Shown here piece by piece: positions 1-8,490 of a stretch of 64,000 nt of DNA; the first letter of the stretch is position 1; each line of letters starts with the position of its first letter. The stretch spans positions 558,001-622,000 of the forward strand of contig NZ_JACIEM010000002.1 in NCBI RefSeq assembly GCF_014196845.1, written 5' to 3'. The notes below the pieces were generated by a model. That model was not told where the DNA came from, ran no database searches, and was given only the letters and a program-made list of their open reading frames with translations. The DNA is from Aurantimonas endophytica. Its GTDB lineage: Bacteria; Pseudomonadota; Alphaproteobacteria; Rhizobiales; Rhizobiaceae. Made by a program: the position numbers and the translations under genes.

Positions 1-258
1 CCGGATGTCGCCGAGGCCGCGGTGATCGGCCTGCCGCACCCGCAATGGGACGAGCGGCCGCTGCTGGTGATCGTGCCGAAGGAGGGGCGGGACCCTGCCA
101 GGGAGGACATCCTCGGCTTCTTCGAGGGCAAGGTGGCCAGCTGGTGGATGCCCGACGATGTCGTGTTCGTGGAAGCGATCCCGCACACCGCCACCGGCAA
201 GATCCAGAAGATGGCGCTGCGCGAGCAGTTCCGCGGCTACAGCCTGCCGACGGGCTGA
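1..258 (+). CDS. Acyl-CoA synthetase (AMP-forming), C-terminal fragment
   Basis: Only the last 85 codons are inside the window; the frame is open from base 1 and stops at 256-258. The peptide is the small C-terminal lid domain of ANL adenylating enzymes: it begins with the typical [15 protein letters not shown] stretch and ends with [13 protein letters not shown], where the lysine of TGKIQK is the family's catalytic lysine for adenylation. The usual role is activation of a fatty or other carboxylic acid to acyl-AMP and then acyl-CoA in the cytoplasm. The chain length of the substrate cannot be judged because the N-terminal substrate-binding domain lies outside the window. The wording around the lysine resembles medium/long-chain fatty-acyl-CoA ligases. 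Confidence 0.9.
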   Translation, partial: PDVAEAAVIGLPHPQWDERPLLVIVPKEGRDPAREDILGFFEGKVASWWMPDDVVFVEAIPHTATGKIQKMALREQFRGYSLPTG

Positions 259-329
259 GCCGACCGCCGGGGCTTCCGCCGGACGCGCGCGGTGGGCTAT
301 GATCGGCCCCGACGTCGAAGGGTGCGGTC

Positions 330-1259
330 ATGAGTTCTGTCTACGGGCGCCTGCCGGTATCGGGCCACTATCTGCGCAAGCGACTGCGCTTTGCCGGCTT
401 CGCCCGGCGACTGGCCGCCTTCGCGCTGGTGCTGCTCGTCGCGGCGATGGTGATCTACCGGCTGGGGGCGATCGCCCCGCAGGCGCTGATCGGGCTGCTG
501 CTGCTGGTGGCGGCGGTGGCGAGCATCGCCCTGCTGATCTCGGCGGTCGGGCTGATGCGGGTCTGGTATCGCGGCGTCGATGGCGGCCGCACCGCGATGG
601 GCGCATGCTTCCTGGCGCTGCTGGCGTTGTTCCCCTTCGCGCTGGTCACCTATCTGGCCTTCGTCAATCCACGCGCCAATGCCGCCTATACGGAAGCGCT
701 CGCCCCCGAGGGCGTCGCGGCGACGGCAACACCGCCCTCCACCGGCTGGCGGTCGCTTTTCGCCGCCCCGACCGCGCCGGAACAGCCGAGCATCGTCAGC
801 GGTCGGCGCTATGTCGCCGACGCGCCGCGGGTGTTCCAGGCGGCCCGGATGGTGGTCGAGGATTCCGGCTGGCAGGTCGAGGATATCATTGCCGGTGATC
901 CGACGCTGCCGGCGGCGCCCGAGCCAGCCGAGGGCGACCTCGGAATCAGCGGGCTGACGGGCATTCCGATCCCGACGCCGCGCGACAGCGTCGACATGGA
1001 AGCGGCCGCCGATCCCCTGGCTGTCCCCGATAGCGACCAGTACCGGATCGCGGCGGTGGCGCGCGACCTCCTGTTCGGCCTGCCGAGCGACATGGTCATC
1101 CGCATCGTTGCCGATGATGGCGACACCTATGTCGACATGCAGTCGATGTCCCGCTCCACCGGCATCGATCTCGGCGAGAACCGCCGCATCATCGAGGGGT
1201 TCCTGACGGATCTGGACACCGCGATGGCTGGTCTCGAGACGATCGCCGCCGGAGACTGA
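330..1259 (+). CDS. DUF1499 domain membrane protein
   Basis: A 309-residue protein. The N-terminal third carries about three hydrophobic segments (near residues 30-52, 58-82 and 92-112). The C-terminal half has the features of DUF1499: a conserved VFQAARMVVEDSGW region, then IRIVADDGDTYVDMQS, then a final NRRIIEGFLTDLD helix. The DUF1499 family has no established biochemical role; rhizobial members commonly join several membrane segments to this soluble domain, as here. It starts 71 bases after the acyl-CoA synthetase gene and ends against a convergent metallo-hydrolase gene, so it is probably a single-gene unit or the tail of the upstream operon. Function unknown. Confidence 0.8.
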   Translation: MSSVYGRLPVSGHYLRKRLRFAGFARRLAAFALVLLVAAMVIYRLGAIAPQALIGLLLLVAAVASIALLISAVGLMRVWYRGVDGGRTAMGACFLALLALFPFALVTYLAFVNPRANAAYTEALAPEGVAATATPPSTGWRSLFAAPTAPEQPSIVSGRRYVADAPRVFQAARMVVEDSGWQVEDIIAGDPTLPAAPEPAEGDLGISGLTGIPIPTPRDSVDMEAAADPLAVPDSDQYRIAAVARDLLFGLPSDMVIRIVADDGDTYVDMQSMSRSTGIDLGENRRIIEGFLTDLDTAMAGLETIAAGD

Positions 1260-1269
1260 GCGTCCCGCC

Positions 1270-1297
1270 CGCGCCGGCCGCTCTTCAGGCCGGCGCG
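1270..1297. terminator. Perfect hairpin between convergent genes
   Basis: A 10-base perfect inverted repeat (CGCGCCGGCC at 1270-1279, its complement at 1288-1297) with an 8-base loop lies where the DUF1499 gene (plus) and the metallo-hydrolase gene (minus) converge, overlapping the last codons of the latter. There is no clear U tract on either strand, so it may act as a bidirectional transcription barrier or as a 3' end stabiliser. Confidence 0.45.
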
Positions 1298-2187
1298 TAG
1301 GCGCCGGTGAGCGAGGCGTGGCCATCCGTCGTGACCACGGCCTCTGCCACCAGATCCTCCAGATGCGCCAGGACCGACAGCCCGGCGGCAGGGTGAAGCC
1401 GGGGATCGACGTCCCGATAGAGCGCCGAGACGATCTGAGGGATCGTCCGGTCCCCCGCCGCCAGTCGCGCCAGGATTGCCGCTTCGCGCCCGCGCCGATG
1501 CTCGATCAGTCCGTGGACGAACGTCGCAGGGCGTTCGACCGCCCCGCCATGGCCGGGCAGATAGACCCTGTCGTCGCGGGCCAGGAGCCGGTCGAGCGAT
1601 TTCATGTAGTCGCGCATCGAGCCGTCGGGCGGTGCCACCACGGTGGTCGACCAGGCCATGACGTGATCGCCCGACAGAAGGAGCCCCTCACTGCCGACGG
1701 AGAAGGCGAGATGATTGGCGCAATGACCCGGCGTGGCGACAGCCGTGACCGCGAATCCACCGAGCGTCAGGGCTTCGTCGTCGCCGAGCACGCGGTCGAA
1801 CAGGATGCTCGTGTCGGCGCTGGCTTCGAGGCGCCCCGCCTCGTCGGCCAGCATCGGCCGGGCAGGGCGGTGTGGCCCGCCACCCATGACCGGCGCTCCG
1901 GTCGCGGCCCGCAGCCGCGCAACGGCGCCGGTATGGTCGCGATGCGTATGGGTCAGGAGGATGGCGTCGACCCGCCGGCCGTCCACCGCCGCAGCCAGCG
2001 TCGCGACGTGCTCCGGCTCGTCCGGACCCGGATCCACCACGAAGCAGCTCGCTCCGCCGATCACGTAGCTGTTGGTGCCATGGAAGGTGAAAGGGCTGGG
2101 ATTGCGCGCCGTCACCCGCAGAACGCCGTCGCCGACGCACACCGCGTCGCCATAAGCGGGATCGAACGCCTTATCGAAGGAAAGCAT
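1285..2187 (-). CDS. Metallo-beta-lactamase-fold hydrolase (LACTB2-like)
   Basis: A 300-residue MBL-fold protein. The metal-binding signature HTHRDHTG lies near residue 80. Further metal ligands are seen in TPGHCANH and in LPGHGG near residue 213. A C-terminal winged-helix-like part (about residues 235-295) matches the LACTB2/Hyc-type subgroup of hydrolases. Such proteins hydrolyse varied esters, thioesters or nucleic acids; the substrate here is unknown. No signal peptide is visible, so it is likely cytoplasmic. The start at 2187 has GGAG about a dozen bases upstream. It converges on the DUF1499 gene and stands alone on its strand. Confidence 0.85.
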   Translation of the reverse strand: MLSFDKAFDPAYGDAVCVGDGVLRVTARNPSPFTFHGTNSYVIGGASCFVVDPGPDEPEHVATLAAAVDGRRVDAILLTHTHRDHTGAVARLRAATGAPVMGGGPHRPARPMLADEAGRLEASADTSILFDRVLGDDEALTLGGFAVTAVATPGHCANHLAFSVGSEGLLLSGDHVMAWSTTVVAPPDGSMRDYMKSLDRLLARDDRVYLPGHGGAVERPATFVHGLIEHRRGREAAILARLAAGDRTIPQIVSALYRDVDPRLHPAAGLSVLAHLEDLVAEAVVTTDGHASLTGAYAPA

Positions 2188-2438
2188 GGGCGCATCATTC
2201 TCCTGGGCTTCAGCCCGAGCCGGGAGCGCGAAGCCGGCAGCCGCGGCCTTCGCATCCGGGTCGACTGGCCCGGGCAGCCTCCTTGGCTGCGGGTCGCACC
2301 GACCCGGGAGGTGATGCAGGTGGCGTCCTGGACCCTTCCGGCGCGGTGGCTCCGCAGTATCAAACCTGCCGGATCCTTAGCGATCGTTGCACGGCGATCC
2401 GCCAGACGCTATAGCACGGCGCGCAGCATATCGCGCAT

Positions 2439-2513
2439 TGGGGCGTCGCCAAGCGGTAAGGCAGCGGCTTTTGGTGCCGCCATTCGCAGGTTCGAATCCT
2501 GCCGCCCCAGCCA
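2439..2513 (+). tRNA. tRNA-Gln (anticodon TTG)
   Basis: The cloverleaf can be folded by eye. The acceptor stem TGGGGCG (2439-2445) pairs with CGCCCCA (2503-2509), followed by discriminator G and an encoded CCA (2511-2513). The anticodon arm is GCGGC-TTTTGGT-GCCGC, giving anticodon TTG. The T arm is GCAGG-TTCGAAT-CCTGC. It reads CAA glutamine codons. No integrase or direct repeat suggesting use as an attachment site was seen downstream. Confidence 0.95.
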
Positions 2514-2818
2514 GCCGGTCTTCAGCAAGTCCGCGACAGGCAAGTGCTCTGGGGAAAGCTGCGAGGTTTCAGCAGGTTAGCATCAATCTCGCCGCGGGCA
2601 GCGCAGTCTCTTCGGCGAGTTTTGCGCGTTTCCGCTTGATGGTTGTGGGACTCTCTCCGTCGGCCGAATTCCCGACATGCTCGCGGAATGGCGAGATATC
2701 TGCAAATGGCGCCTGGGCCGACGGTCAAGGAGGCGCAGTGATCGCCGAGCCGACGGTCGACCTTTCTGCTTCGATAACTGCGGGACATGCTGATCGAAGG
2801 GCAAGGTTGCCTGCCGTA
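2514..2818. other. Intergenic stretch without recognised gene
   Basis: About 305 bases between the tRNA and the end of the antiporter operon. Short open frames exist on both strands, but none has a family signature, a convincing ribosome binding site or consistent third-position G/C. I see no clear terminator here. Confidence 0.5.
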
Positions 2819-4450
2819 TCAGCTGCCGAGCATCAGGGCAGCGGCGAGCAGGACAGCGATAAGCAGAAGCGACGAACCCGCGAAGGACCATCGCCGCAGA
2901 ACGGCATCGAATTGCAGGATGTCTGACACGAAGCCGCTCAGCGCCGGCCCGCCGGCTTCTGTCAGGACGACGATGTCGCCTTCGGGCACGGCGCCCCGGA
3001 GCTTCGGCAGCCGCCCGACGACGAGCATCGCGAGCAATCCCAAACCCATGGGCCAAAGCAGTTTCGAGAGCGCCTTGGCCTGGAACAGGGGTTGGAATGA
3101 CCCGTCCGTGACGGCTGGGTAGAGCGACCAGGCAAAGACGAACGAGGCGGCAGCAACGACGCCGAAGGGCAGGACCAGCGCCAGAGAGGGCAAACGTTCC
3201 GGTTCCCCATGCGCATCGCGGGAGACCGTATTGAGAAAATGCAGCATCAATAGCGTGCTCCCGGCCGCGGCAAGGGCCGTCGCATAACTTAACACGCCAT
3301 CGCCGAGCATCGGCTTGGTGGCGATCTTGGCGAGCCCGCCGCTGCTCAGCGGCAGGCCGGCAAGGCTCAACGCGAGTACGGCCGTGAGCAGCAGGATGGC
3401 CAGCCGCCGTCGCCTGCTAGTTGCGGCCAGAGTGCCGACGGCAAGAAACAGCGCACCCTTCACCAGCATGTGGTGGACTGCATAATAGGCGATGAGCGTC
3501 GTCGCCGAGGCGTCGGCGCGGGCGAGCCCGGCGCCGATCAGGGCGGCGACCAACCCCATCTGGCTCACCGTCGAATAAGCGAGGATCGTCTTTGGCCCCG
3601 TCTGGGTGACGCCGATGGCGACTCCGTAGAAGGCGGTAAAGAGACCGGCCGCGACTAGCGCCATCCCCCATTCCGGCAGGCCGCTCTCGTAGGGCAGGAA
3701 TCGGATCAGTCCGATCACGCCGGCCTTGACCACCACGCCGCTCAGCACCGCCGAGGCCGGCATCGGCGCTGCCGGGTGGGCCAGGGGCAGCCAGACATGC
3801 AAGGGCACGAGGCCCATCTTCAGGCCGAAGCCGAGGACGAGCAACGCCACGATGGCGTCGCGCATCGGCGATCTCGAAAGGGTCGCGACGACGTCGCGGA
3901 TCAGCGGGTTCGCTTCGGCATGGCCGGCCGCGAGCATGACGAAGGCAAGCAGCAGGCAGGCTTCGCTGAGCAGCGCGAGAACGACATAGACGAGCCCGGC
4001 CCGTTCGGCCTTCGCCGTCTGCTCGTGGACGATGAGCCCGTAGGCCGCCAGGCTGACCAGCGTGTAGACGAGGTAGAAGCTGGCGATGTCGCCGACGACG
4101 AAGACGCCGAGACTGCCGGCCAGCGTCAGCAGCCACCAGATCGCAAAGCGCGTCGCAGCCGGTGTCCGGCCCATGTAGGACACGGCGTAGGCACCAGCGG
4201 CGCTCCAGAGGAGGGCCGCGCCTCCCAGCAGGAAGGCGCCCGGCCGATCGAGCACCAGGGACATGCGGAACGGCGCCGGAAAGAACACGAACGTGCCGTC
4301 GGGAACCATGATGGCCGCCAGCAGTGCCGGCAGCGGCGCGAAGGGGAGCAGCAGCCGCGCGCGCTCGCGGACGCCGCGGACAAGGCAGCCCGCCGATAGA
4401 CCGAGCGGCACGAGCACCGAAGCGGCGAGGAGCAGGCCGGCGGCCGTCAT
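2819..4450 (-). CDS. Second MrpD/NuoL-like proton-translocating antiporter subunit
   Basis: A 543-residue protein with about 14 membrane segments of the complex I subunit 5 / MrpA-MrpD superfamily. The conserved lysines of the proton path are present (K211 in GFGLKMG, K242 in VVVKAG), as is the histidine-rich region PLHVWLPLAHPAAP. The glutamate normally found early in the antiporter fold (E156 in ALELL of the neighbouring MrpD) is replaced here by YTLVS around residues 129-133. The start was placed at 4450 because its ATG overlaps the stop of the upstream mrpD (ATGA); the frame stays open further upstream only as a shadow of that gene. It is the last gene of the Mrp-like operon. Confidence 0.85.
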   Translation of the reverse strand: MTAAGLLLAASVLVPLGLSAGCLVRGVRERARLLLPFAPLPALLAAIMVPDGTFVFFPAPFRMSLVLDRPGAFLLGGAALLWSAAGAYAVSYMGRTPAATRFAIWWLLTLAGSLGVFVVGDIASFYLVYTLVSLAAYGLIVHEQTAKAERAGLVYVVLALLSEACLLLAFVMLAAGHAEANPLIRDVVATLSRSPMRDAIVALLVLGFGLKMGLVPLHVWLPLAHPAAPMPASAVLSGVVVKAGVIGLIRFLPYESGLPEWGMALVAAGLFTAFYGVAIGVTQTGPKTILAYSTVSQMGLVAALIGAGLARADASATTLIAYYAVHHMLVKGALFLAVGTLAATSRRRRLAILLLTAVLALSLAGLPLSSGGLAKIATKPMLGDGVLSYATALAAAGSTLLMLHFLNTVSRDAHGEPERLPSLALVLPFGVVAAASFVFAWSLYPAVTDGSFQPLFQAKALSKLLWPMGLGLLAMLVVGRLPKLRGAVPEGDIVVLTEAGGPALSGFVSDILQFDAVLRRWSFAGSSLLLIAVLLAAALMLGS

Positions 4451-5982
4451 GGCGCAACCAGCGACATCGGCGCGATCCGACCGAGTTGCAGGAAACCGAG
4501 GGGCTGCAGCGGCACGAAGCCCATGAGGACGGCAGCCAGCGCCAGGACCAGAGCCGCCAGTTCGAGCCGGCGCGGAACGGGTCTGACGGCAGCCAGCGGG
4601 ACGGCGGGCGTTGCCAGCGCGCGGTTCACGACGCGAAAGACGTAGCCGCCGGCGAGCAACCCGCCGGCGAGGATCGTCGCGGCCAGAAACGGGTGGCTGC
4701 CGGTGACGGCAGCGGTGAGCAGCAGGCATTTGGCGACGAAGCCACCGCTCGGCGGCAGCCCCATCAGCGACATGCCGGCCAGCCCGAAGGCTGTCGCGCT
4801 GATCGGGAGGGCGCGGCCGAAGCCGCCGAGATCGGCGATGCGGTCGTGGCCGAAGGCCTCGGCGATGGCACCGGCGGCGAGGAACATCGCCGCCTTGGCG
4901 AGCGCATGGGAGATGAGCTGCAGCGCGCCGCCGGTCCAGGCGATCGTCTCCCACGGCGGTAGTGTCCCGGTGCGGGCGGCGAGGGGAAAGACGATGAACA
5001 GATAGCCGATCTGCGCCACGGTCGAGTAGGCGATCATCAGTTTCAGCCGGGCCTGCCGCAGCGCCACGACGCTGCAGAACAGGATCGAGGCGGCGCCGAG
5101 AATGGCGAGGAGTTGCCCTGCCTGAGCCGCGAACCCCGGCGGCGCAACGTCCAGAACGAGTCGCAGGATCAGGAAGAATGGCGCCTTGATGACGAGGGCG
5201 GAGAGGACGGCACTGGCCGCCGCCGGCGCGCCGGCATGGGCCGGGGGCAGCCAGATGTGCAGCGGGAAGAGGGCAGCCTTGGCGAGGAGGCCGGCGATCA
5301 TCAGCGCCAGCGCCAGCGAGGCGCCCGGCCCCTGGATATCCATGGCCGACAGCTGGCCGATGTCGAGCGTGCCGAAGCTGCCATAGATGAGGGCGGTGCC
5401 GAGCAGATAAAGCAGCGAGCCGAGGAGCGCGAACAACAGATAGCGCAACGCTGCGGCGACTGTTTCGGCGCGTCCGTCGAGGCAGACCAGCGGGACCGCC
5501 GCGAAGGTCAGAAGCTCCAGCGCGACGTAGAGGTTGAACAGATCTTCGCCGAGGAAGACCGCGTTCAGCGCGCTCCAGATCGCCATCAGCAGGATCCAGA
5601 ATGTCGTCGGCGCGCGGCCATGGCGTGTCGCGGGATCGAGCCCGTGCTGGATATGGGCAAAGGAGCCGATGGCCGCGATCACCAGCGCCGTCATCGCCAG
5701 CATGGCGGCTGAAAGTCCGTCCGCCCGCAGCGCCAGGCCAAGCGGCGGTTGCCAGTTACCGACGACGAAACCGACCGCTGCTTCGGTTCGAATCAGTTCG
5801 GCGACGATCGCGAGGGCCACGGCAATGCCGGCGCCGATTGTGATGATCGCCAGTCGTCCGGTCTGGCGCGGGCCGAACGCCACCATCGCGAGGATGGCGA
5901 TCACCGGCAGGATGACCGCAAGGACGAGCAGGAAGCCGCCCGGCGTGGTCGCGTCGGCTGGGGCCGCCGCAAGCGCGGTCAT
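4447..5982 (-). CDS. mrpD: Mrp-type cation/proton antiporter subunit D
   Basis: A 511-residue polytopic membrane protein of the proton-translocating antiporter-like family. Key residues visible are E156 in ALELL, K235 in GLLAKAALFPLHIWLPPAH, and K266 in ALVIK. In Mrp complexes this subunit forms one of the proton- or cation-conducting channels and works only in the assembled complex in the inner membrane. It overlaps the stop of mrpC by 4 bases and its own stop overlaps the start of the next antiporter-like gene, so translation is probably coupled. Length is typical of MrpD (about 490-510). Confidence 0.92.
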   Translation of the reverse strand: MTALAAAPADATTPGGFLLVLAVILPVIAILAMVAFGPRQTGRLAIITIGAGIAVALAIVAELIRTEAAVGFVVGNWQPPLGLALRADGLSAAMLAMTALVIAAIGSFAHIQHGLDPATRHGRAPTTFWILLMAIWSALNAVFLGEDLFNLYVALELLTFAAVPLVCLDGRAETVAAALRYLLFALLGSLLYLLGTALIYGSFGTLDIGQLSAMDIQGPGASLALALMIAGLLAKAALFPLHIWLPPAHAGAPAAASAVLSALVIKAPFFLILRLVLDVAPPGFAAQAGQLLAILGAASILFCSVVALRQARLKLMIAYSTVAQIGYLFIVFPLAARTGTLPPWETIAWTGGALQLISHALAKAAMFLAAGAIAEAFGHDRIADLGGFGRALPISATAFGLAGMSLMGLPPSGGFVAKCLLLTAAVTGSHPFLAATILAGGLLAGGYVFRVVNRALATPAVPLAAVRPVPRRLELAALVLALAAVLMGFVPLQPLGFLQLGRIAPMSLVAP

Positions 5983-6326
5983 GGTTCGCCCGGGGGCAAA
6001 GGCTCCGGTGGGGCGTCGATCGTCGCGCGGCCGGTCAGGTCGAAAAGCCGGCGGAGCAGCCCGACGGCGAGCGCCGTGGCGGCGAAGGCGACGACGATGC
6101 CGGTGATCACCATCGCCTGCGGCACCGGATCGCCGTCGAACCCGCCGCCGGCACCGCGCCGGGCGACGGCGCCGAAGACCAGGAAGATGCCCGCGCCGAT
6201 GATGTTGCAGCCGACGATCCGGCGCAGGAGGGCGGGATGGGTGATCACGGTGAACAGGCCGATGCCGACGAGGGCCGCGCCGCAGAGGCCGAACAGCGCT
6301 TCCGGGCTGAGCAACGGGGCGGTCAT
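5979..6326 (-). CDS. mrpC: Mrp-type antiporter subunit C (NuoK-like)
   Basis: A 115-residue protein with three membrane helices, resembling MrpC/MnhC and NuoK. The signature region is GLFTVITHPALLRRIVGCNIIG, then PQAMVITGIVVAFAATALAV. The start at 6326 overlaps the stop of the preceding gene (ATGA), which settles it over the longer open frame. In the complex, subunit C packs beside the antiporter-like subunits and is required for cation/proton exchange. Confidence 0.9.
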   Translation of the reverse strand: MTAPLLSPEALFGLCGAALVGIGLFTVITHPALLRRIVGCNIIGAGIFLVFGAVARRGAGGGFDGDPVPQAMVITGIVVAFAATALAVGLLRRLFDLTGRATIDAPPEPLPPGEP

Positions 6327-7255
6327 CGGCCGGGCGCCATCTGCGCGGGGCCGGCGACGAGCAGCGCCAGCGTCGCGCCGATCGACAGGGTCAGGACCGC
6401 CTCGATGCAGACGATCAACGGCTTGGCGAGACTCTCCGGATAGGCAAGGAAGCTGCCGGCGATGACGAAGCCTGACAGGCCGATGGCCAGGAACAGCGCC
6501 GGGCCGCAGATCAGGATGAGGCGCAACGCCTGGTCCCCCGTACGGGGTGCCGGCCGCAGTCCGGCGAGCATGACCAGGAGCCACATCGCCGCAAGGATGG
6601 TGCCGGCCTGGAAGGTCCCGCCCGGCGCATCGGCGCCGACCCAGAACATGTAGACCGCGATCAGGACGCCGAAAGGCGGCAGCGCCTGCGCCAGAGTGAC
6701 GAGCGGCTCGGGGACGGTGGCCGGCCGCAGGCGTGGGGCGCCGCCCCAGCGATCGTCGGGGGCGAGCGACCAGACACCGACCAGCGCAAGGATCAGCACC
6801 ACCTTCTCCAGCAGGGTGTCGAGGGCGCGAAACGCCAGCAGCACCCCGGTGACCGGATTGCCGAGGCCGGTGCCGGGGAGCGCGGCCGCGGCCGCAGGCG
6901 CCAGCGTCGGCGCCGGCACCGGAAAGGACAGGACGACGACGGCGAGGGCCGCCGTCACCATGGTGCAGCCGATGACGGCGATGGCCCTCGATCCGGAGCC
7001 GATCGGGCCGCGGCGCGTCTTGCCGAGACGCAGATGGGCTTCGGCGCGAAGCAGCAGCACGCCGGTGACGCCGCCGCCGATCGCGGCCTCCGTCATGGCG
7101 ACGTCGAGCGAGCCTAGCCGGGTCCAGCCGAGGGCGAGCAGCAGGCCGAAGGCGACGGAGGCGACAATGGCGCCGCGGTCGTCGCGGACAACGGCGATGT
7201 GGAGCGCCAGGGCCAGCAGCAGGGCTGCGACGACAAGATCGGGAGCAAGGCTCAT
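6323..7255 (-). CDS. MrpB-type subunit fused to MrpA C-terminal-like domains
   Basis: A 310-residue membrane protein. Residues 1-75 look like the DUF4040/MbhD domain (SLDVAMTEAAIGGGVTGVLLLR), residues about 90-170 resemble MbhE, and residues about 190-305 resemble MnhB (YMFWVGADAPGGTFQAG, PESLAKPLIVCIEAVLTLSIGA). In classical Mrp operons the first two domains form the C-terminal end of MrpA. Here they occur without the long antiporter-like N-terminal part of MrpA, which is apparently replaced by the separate second MrpD-like protein. Start and stop both overlap neighbours by 4 bases. Confidence 0.85.
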   Translation of the reverse strand: MSLAPDLVVAALLLALALHIAVVRDDRGAIVASVAFGLLLALGWTRLGSLDVAMTEAAIGGGVTGVLLLRAEAHLRLGKTRRGPIGSGSRAIAVIGCTMVTAALAVVVLSFPVPAPTLAPAAAAALPGTGLGNPVTGVLLAFRALDTLLEKVVLILALVGVWSLAPDDRWGGAPRLRPATVPEPLVTLAQALPPFGVLIAVYMFWVGADAPGGTFQAGTILAAMWLLVMLAGLRPAPRTGDQALRLILICGPALFLAIGLSGFVIAGSFLAYPESLAKPLIVCIEAVLTLSIGATLALLVAGPAQMAPGR

Positions 7256-7545
7256 GAGCGCGATCGGCGACGGTGGGCCACGCCGGCGATCAGCTGGCTG
7301 GCCGTGGCCGCCGAAAGCTGCGCCAGCAGCCAGACGCAGACCAGCTTCAGCGCGACGGTGGCGCTGGCTGCCTGCGGCAACAGGCCGAGGACGACCAGGC
7401 CCAGCCCGAGATTGTCGGCCTTGCTGAGCGCATGCAGGCGGCTCAGCGTGTCGGGAAACCGGATGAGGCCGAGCGTACCCGCGAGGAACAGGATCGCCCC
7501 GGCCCCTGCGCAGAACAGCGTGAAGAGGTCGGCGAGGCCGCTCAT
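7252..7545 (-). CDS. mrpG: Mrp-type antiporter subunit G
   Basis: A 97-residue protein with three hydrophobic helices and the MrpG/PhaG core GTLGLIRFPDTLSRLHALSKADNLG. The start at 7545 overlaps the stop of mrpF (ATGA), and the stop overlaps the start of the B-type subunit. It is a small structural subunit needed for assembly of the antiporter complex. Confidence 0.92.
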   Translation of the reverse strand: MSGLADLFTLFCAGAGAILFLAGTLGLIRFPDTLSRLHALSKADNLGLGLVVLGLLPQAASATVALKLVCVWLLAQLSAATASQLIAGVAHRRRSRS

Positions 7546-7826
7546 GTGTCCTCCTCCCGGTCGTCGGCCTCGGGAGCGCTCGCCTCGCCGAGTGTGAAGG
7601 CCGTGCAGGAGAAAGCGGCGAACAGCATCATCAGCAGCGCAACGTCGGCCATCGAGCCGGCGCCCGAAGCCGCGCCGAACAGCAACACGACAGCTGCTCC
7701 GCCGGTGCCCAGCAACTGGACCGCCATCATGCGCTCGATCGCCAGATCGGCCCGCAATACCTGGAAAAGGCCGAGCGCAGTGACGATCAGGATGAACAGG
7801 GCGATACCGACGAGCGCGCCCGCCAC
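7542..7826 (-). CDS. mrpF: Mrp-type antiporter subunit F
   Basis: A 94-residue membrane protein with three helices. The MrpF/PhaF pattern includes FRVLRADLAIERMMA-like residues near position 22-36 (here FQVLRADLAIERMMAVQ) and MADVALLMMLFAAF later on. The acidic C-terminus (EADDREEDT) faces the cytoplasm or periplasm. It lies 2 bases after mrpE and overlaps mrpG, as expected for this operon. Confidence 0.9.
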   Translation of the reverse strand: MAGALVGIALFILIVTALGLFQVLRADLAIERMMAVQLLGTGGAAVVLLFGAASGAGSMADVALLMMLFAAFSCTAFTLGEASAPEADDREEDT

Positions 7827-7828
7827 AG

Positions 7829-8329
7829 TCAGTCTCCCTCGCGCAGGACGCGCCGGAATGCTGCCTCGTCAGCCCGGATCTCGGCGAGGATCGGCCCGCG
7901 CAAATCCAGGCAGTGCACGAGCAGCGTCCCGTCCTGCTCTGCGGCAACCGGCAGCTTGCCGGGCTGAAGGCTCATCACGGCGCAAAAGGCGCGGCGGGCC
8001 GCGCCGTCTGGCAGCACCGTGCGCCAGGTGACGAAGCCCGGCACCAGCATGGGGCCTGGCGCGAAGGCCCGCCGGGCGACGTCGACACCGGCAACCATCG
8101 ACTGGGGCAGGAAGCGGATGGCGAAGCGCAGAAGCCCCATCGGACTGATCGCGCCGGTCGCGGGCCAGAAGAGCTGGCTGGTCCAGGCTGCAGCCCCAGC
8201 GGCCATGACGCCGACCGGCAGATCCTTCGGTGTGGCCCCGATCAGCACGACCCATAGCGCCAGGAACCCTGCGCCTCGAGGGAGAAGGGATGCAGGGGAG
8301 CGTGGGCCTGTCGCTGTGCTCATGGGCAA
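7829..8329 (-). CDS. mrpE: Mrp-type antiporter subunit E
   Basis: A 166-residue protein, the first gene of the antiporter operon. Two N-terminal helices are followed by the MnhE soluble domain with PGFVTWRTVLPDGAARRAF and the hallmark MSLQPGKLPV, then LLVHCLDLR. MrpE is a structural subunit of the Mrp sodium(potassium)/proton antiporter, used for alkaline pH, salt or potassium homeostasis. No regulator gene adjoins the operon. The 160 bases upstream hold no recognised gene and probably contain its promoter. Confidence 0.88.
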   Translation of the reverse strand: MPMSTATGPRSPASLLPRGAGFLALWVVLIGATPKDLPVGVMAAGAAAWTSQLFWPATGAISPMGLLRFAIRFLPQSMVAGVDVARRAFAPGPMLVPGFVTWRTVLPDGAARRAFCAVMSLQPGKLPVAAEQDGTLLVHCLDLRGPILAEIRADEAAFRRVLREGD

Positions 8330-8490
8330 CCACGCCTGTGAAGATCGAGCCGAGAACTCGAATTGCCTGGCAGAAGGCTACCATCCGACCATTGGAGGGT
8401 CGTGGATTGCCTGTCCCATCTCTGTGCCGGGTGTCCCAATCAGAGCCGCAGCCCATGGGAAGGTCGCAAGCGCGCGGACAGCGCCTGCGC

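Noticed and set aside
2439-2818. tRNA-Gln as an integration site for a mobile element
   Set aside because: No integrase, no duplicated tRNA 3' end and no change of composition downstream; the conserved antiporter operon follows.
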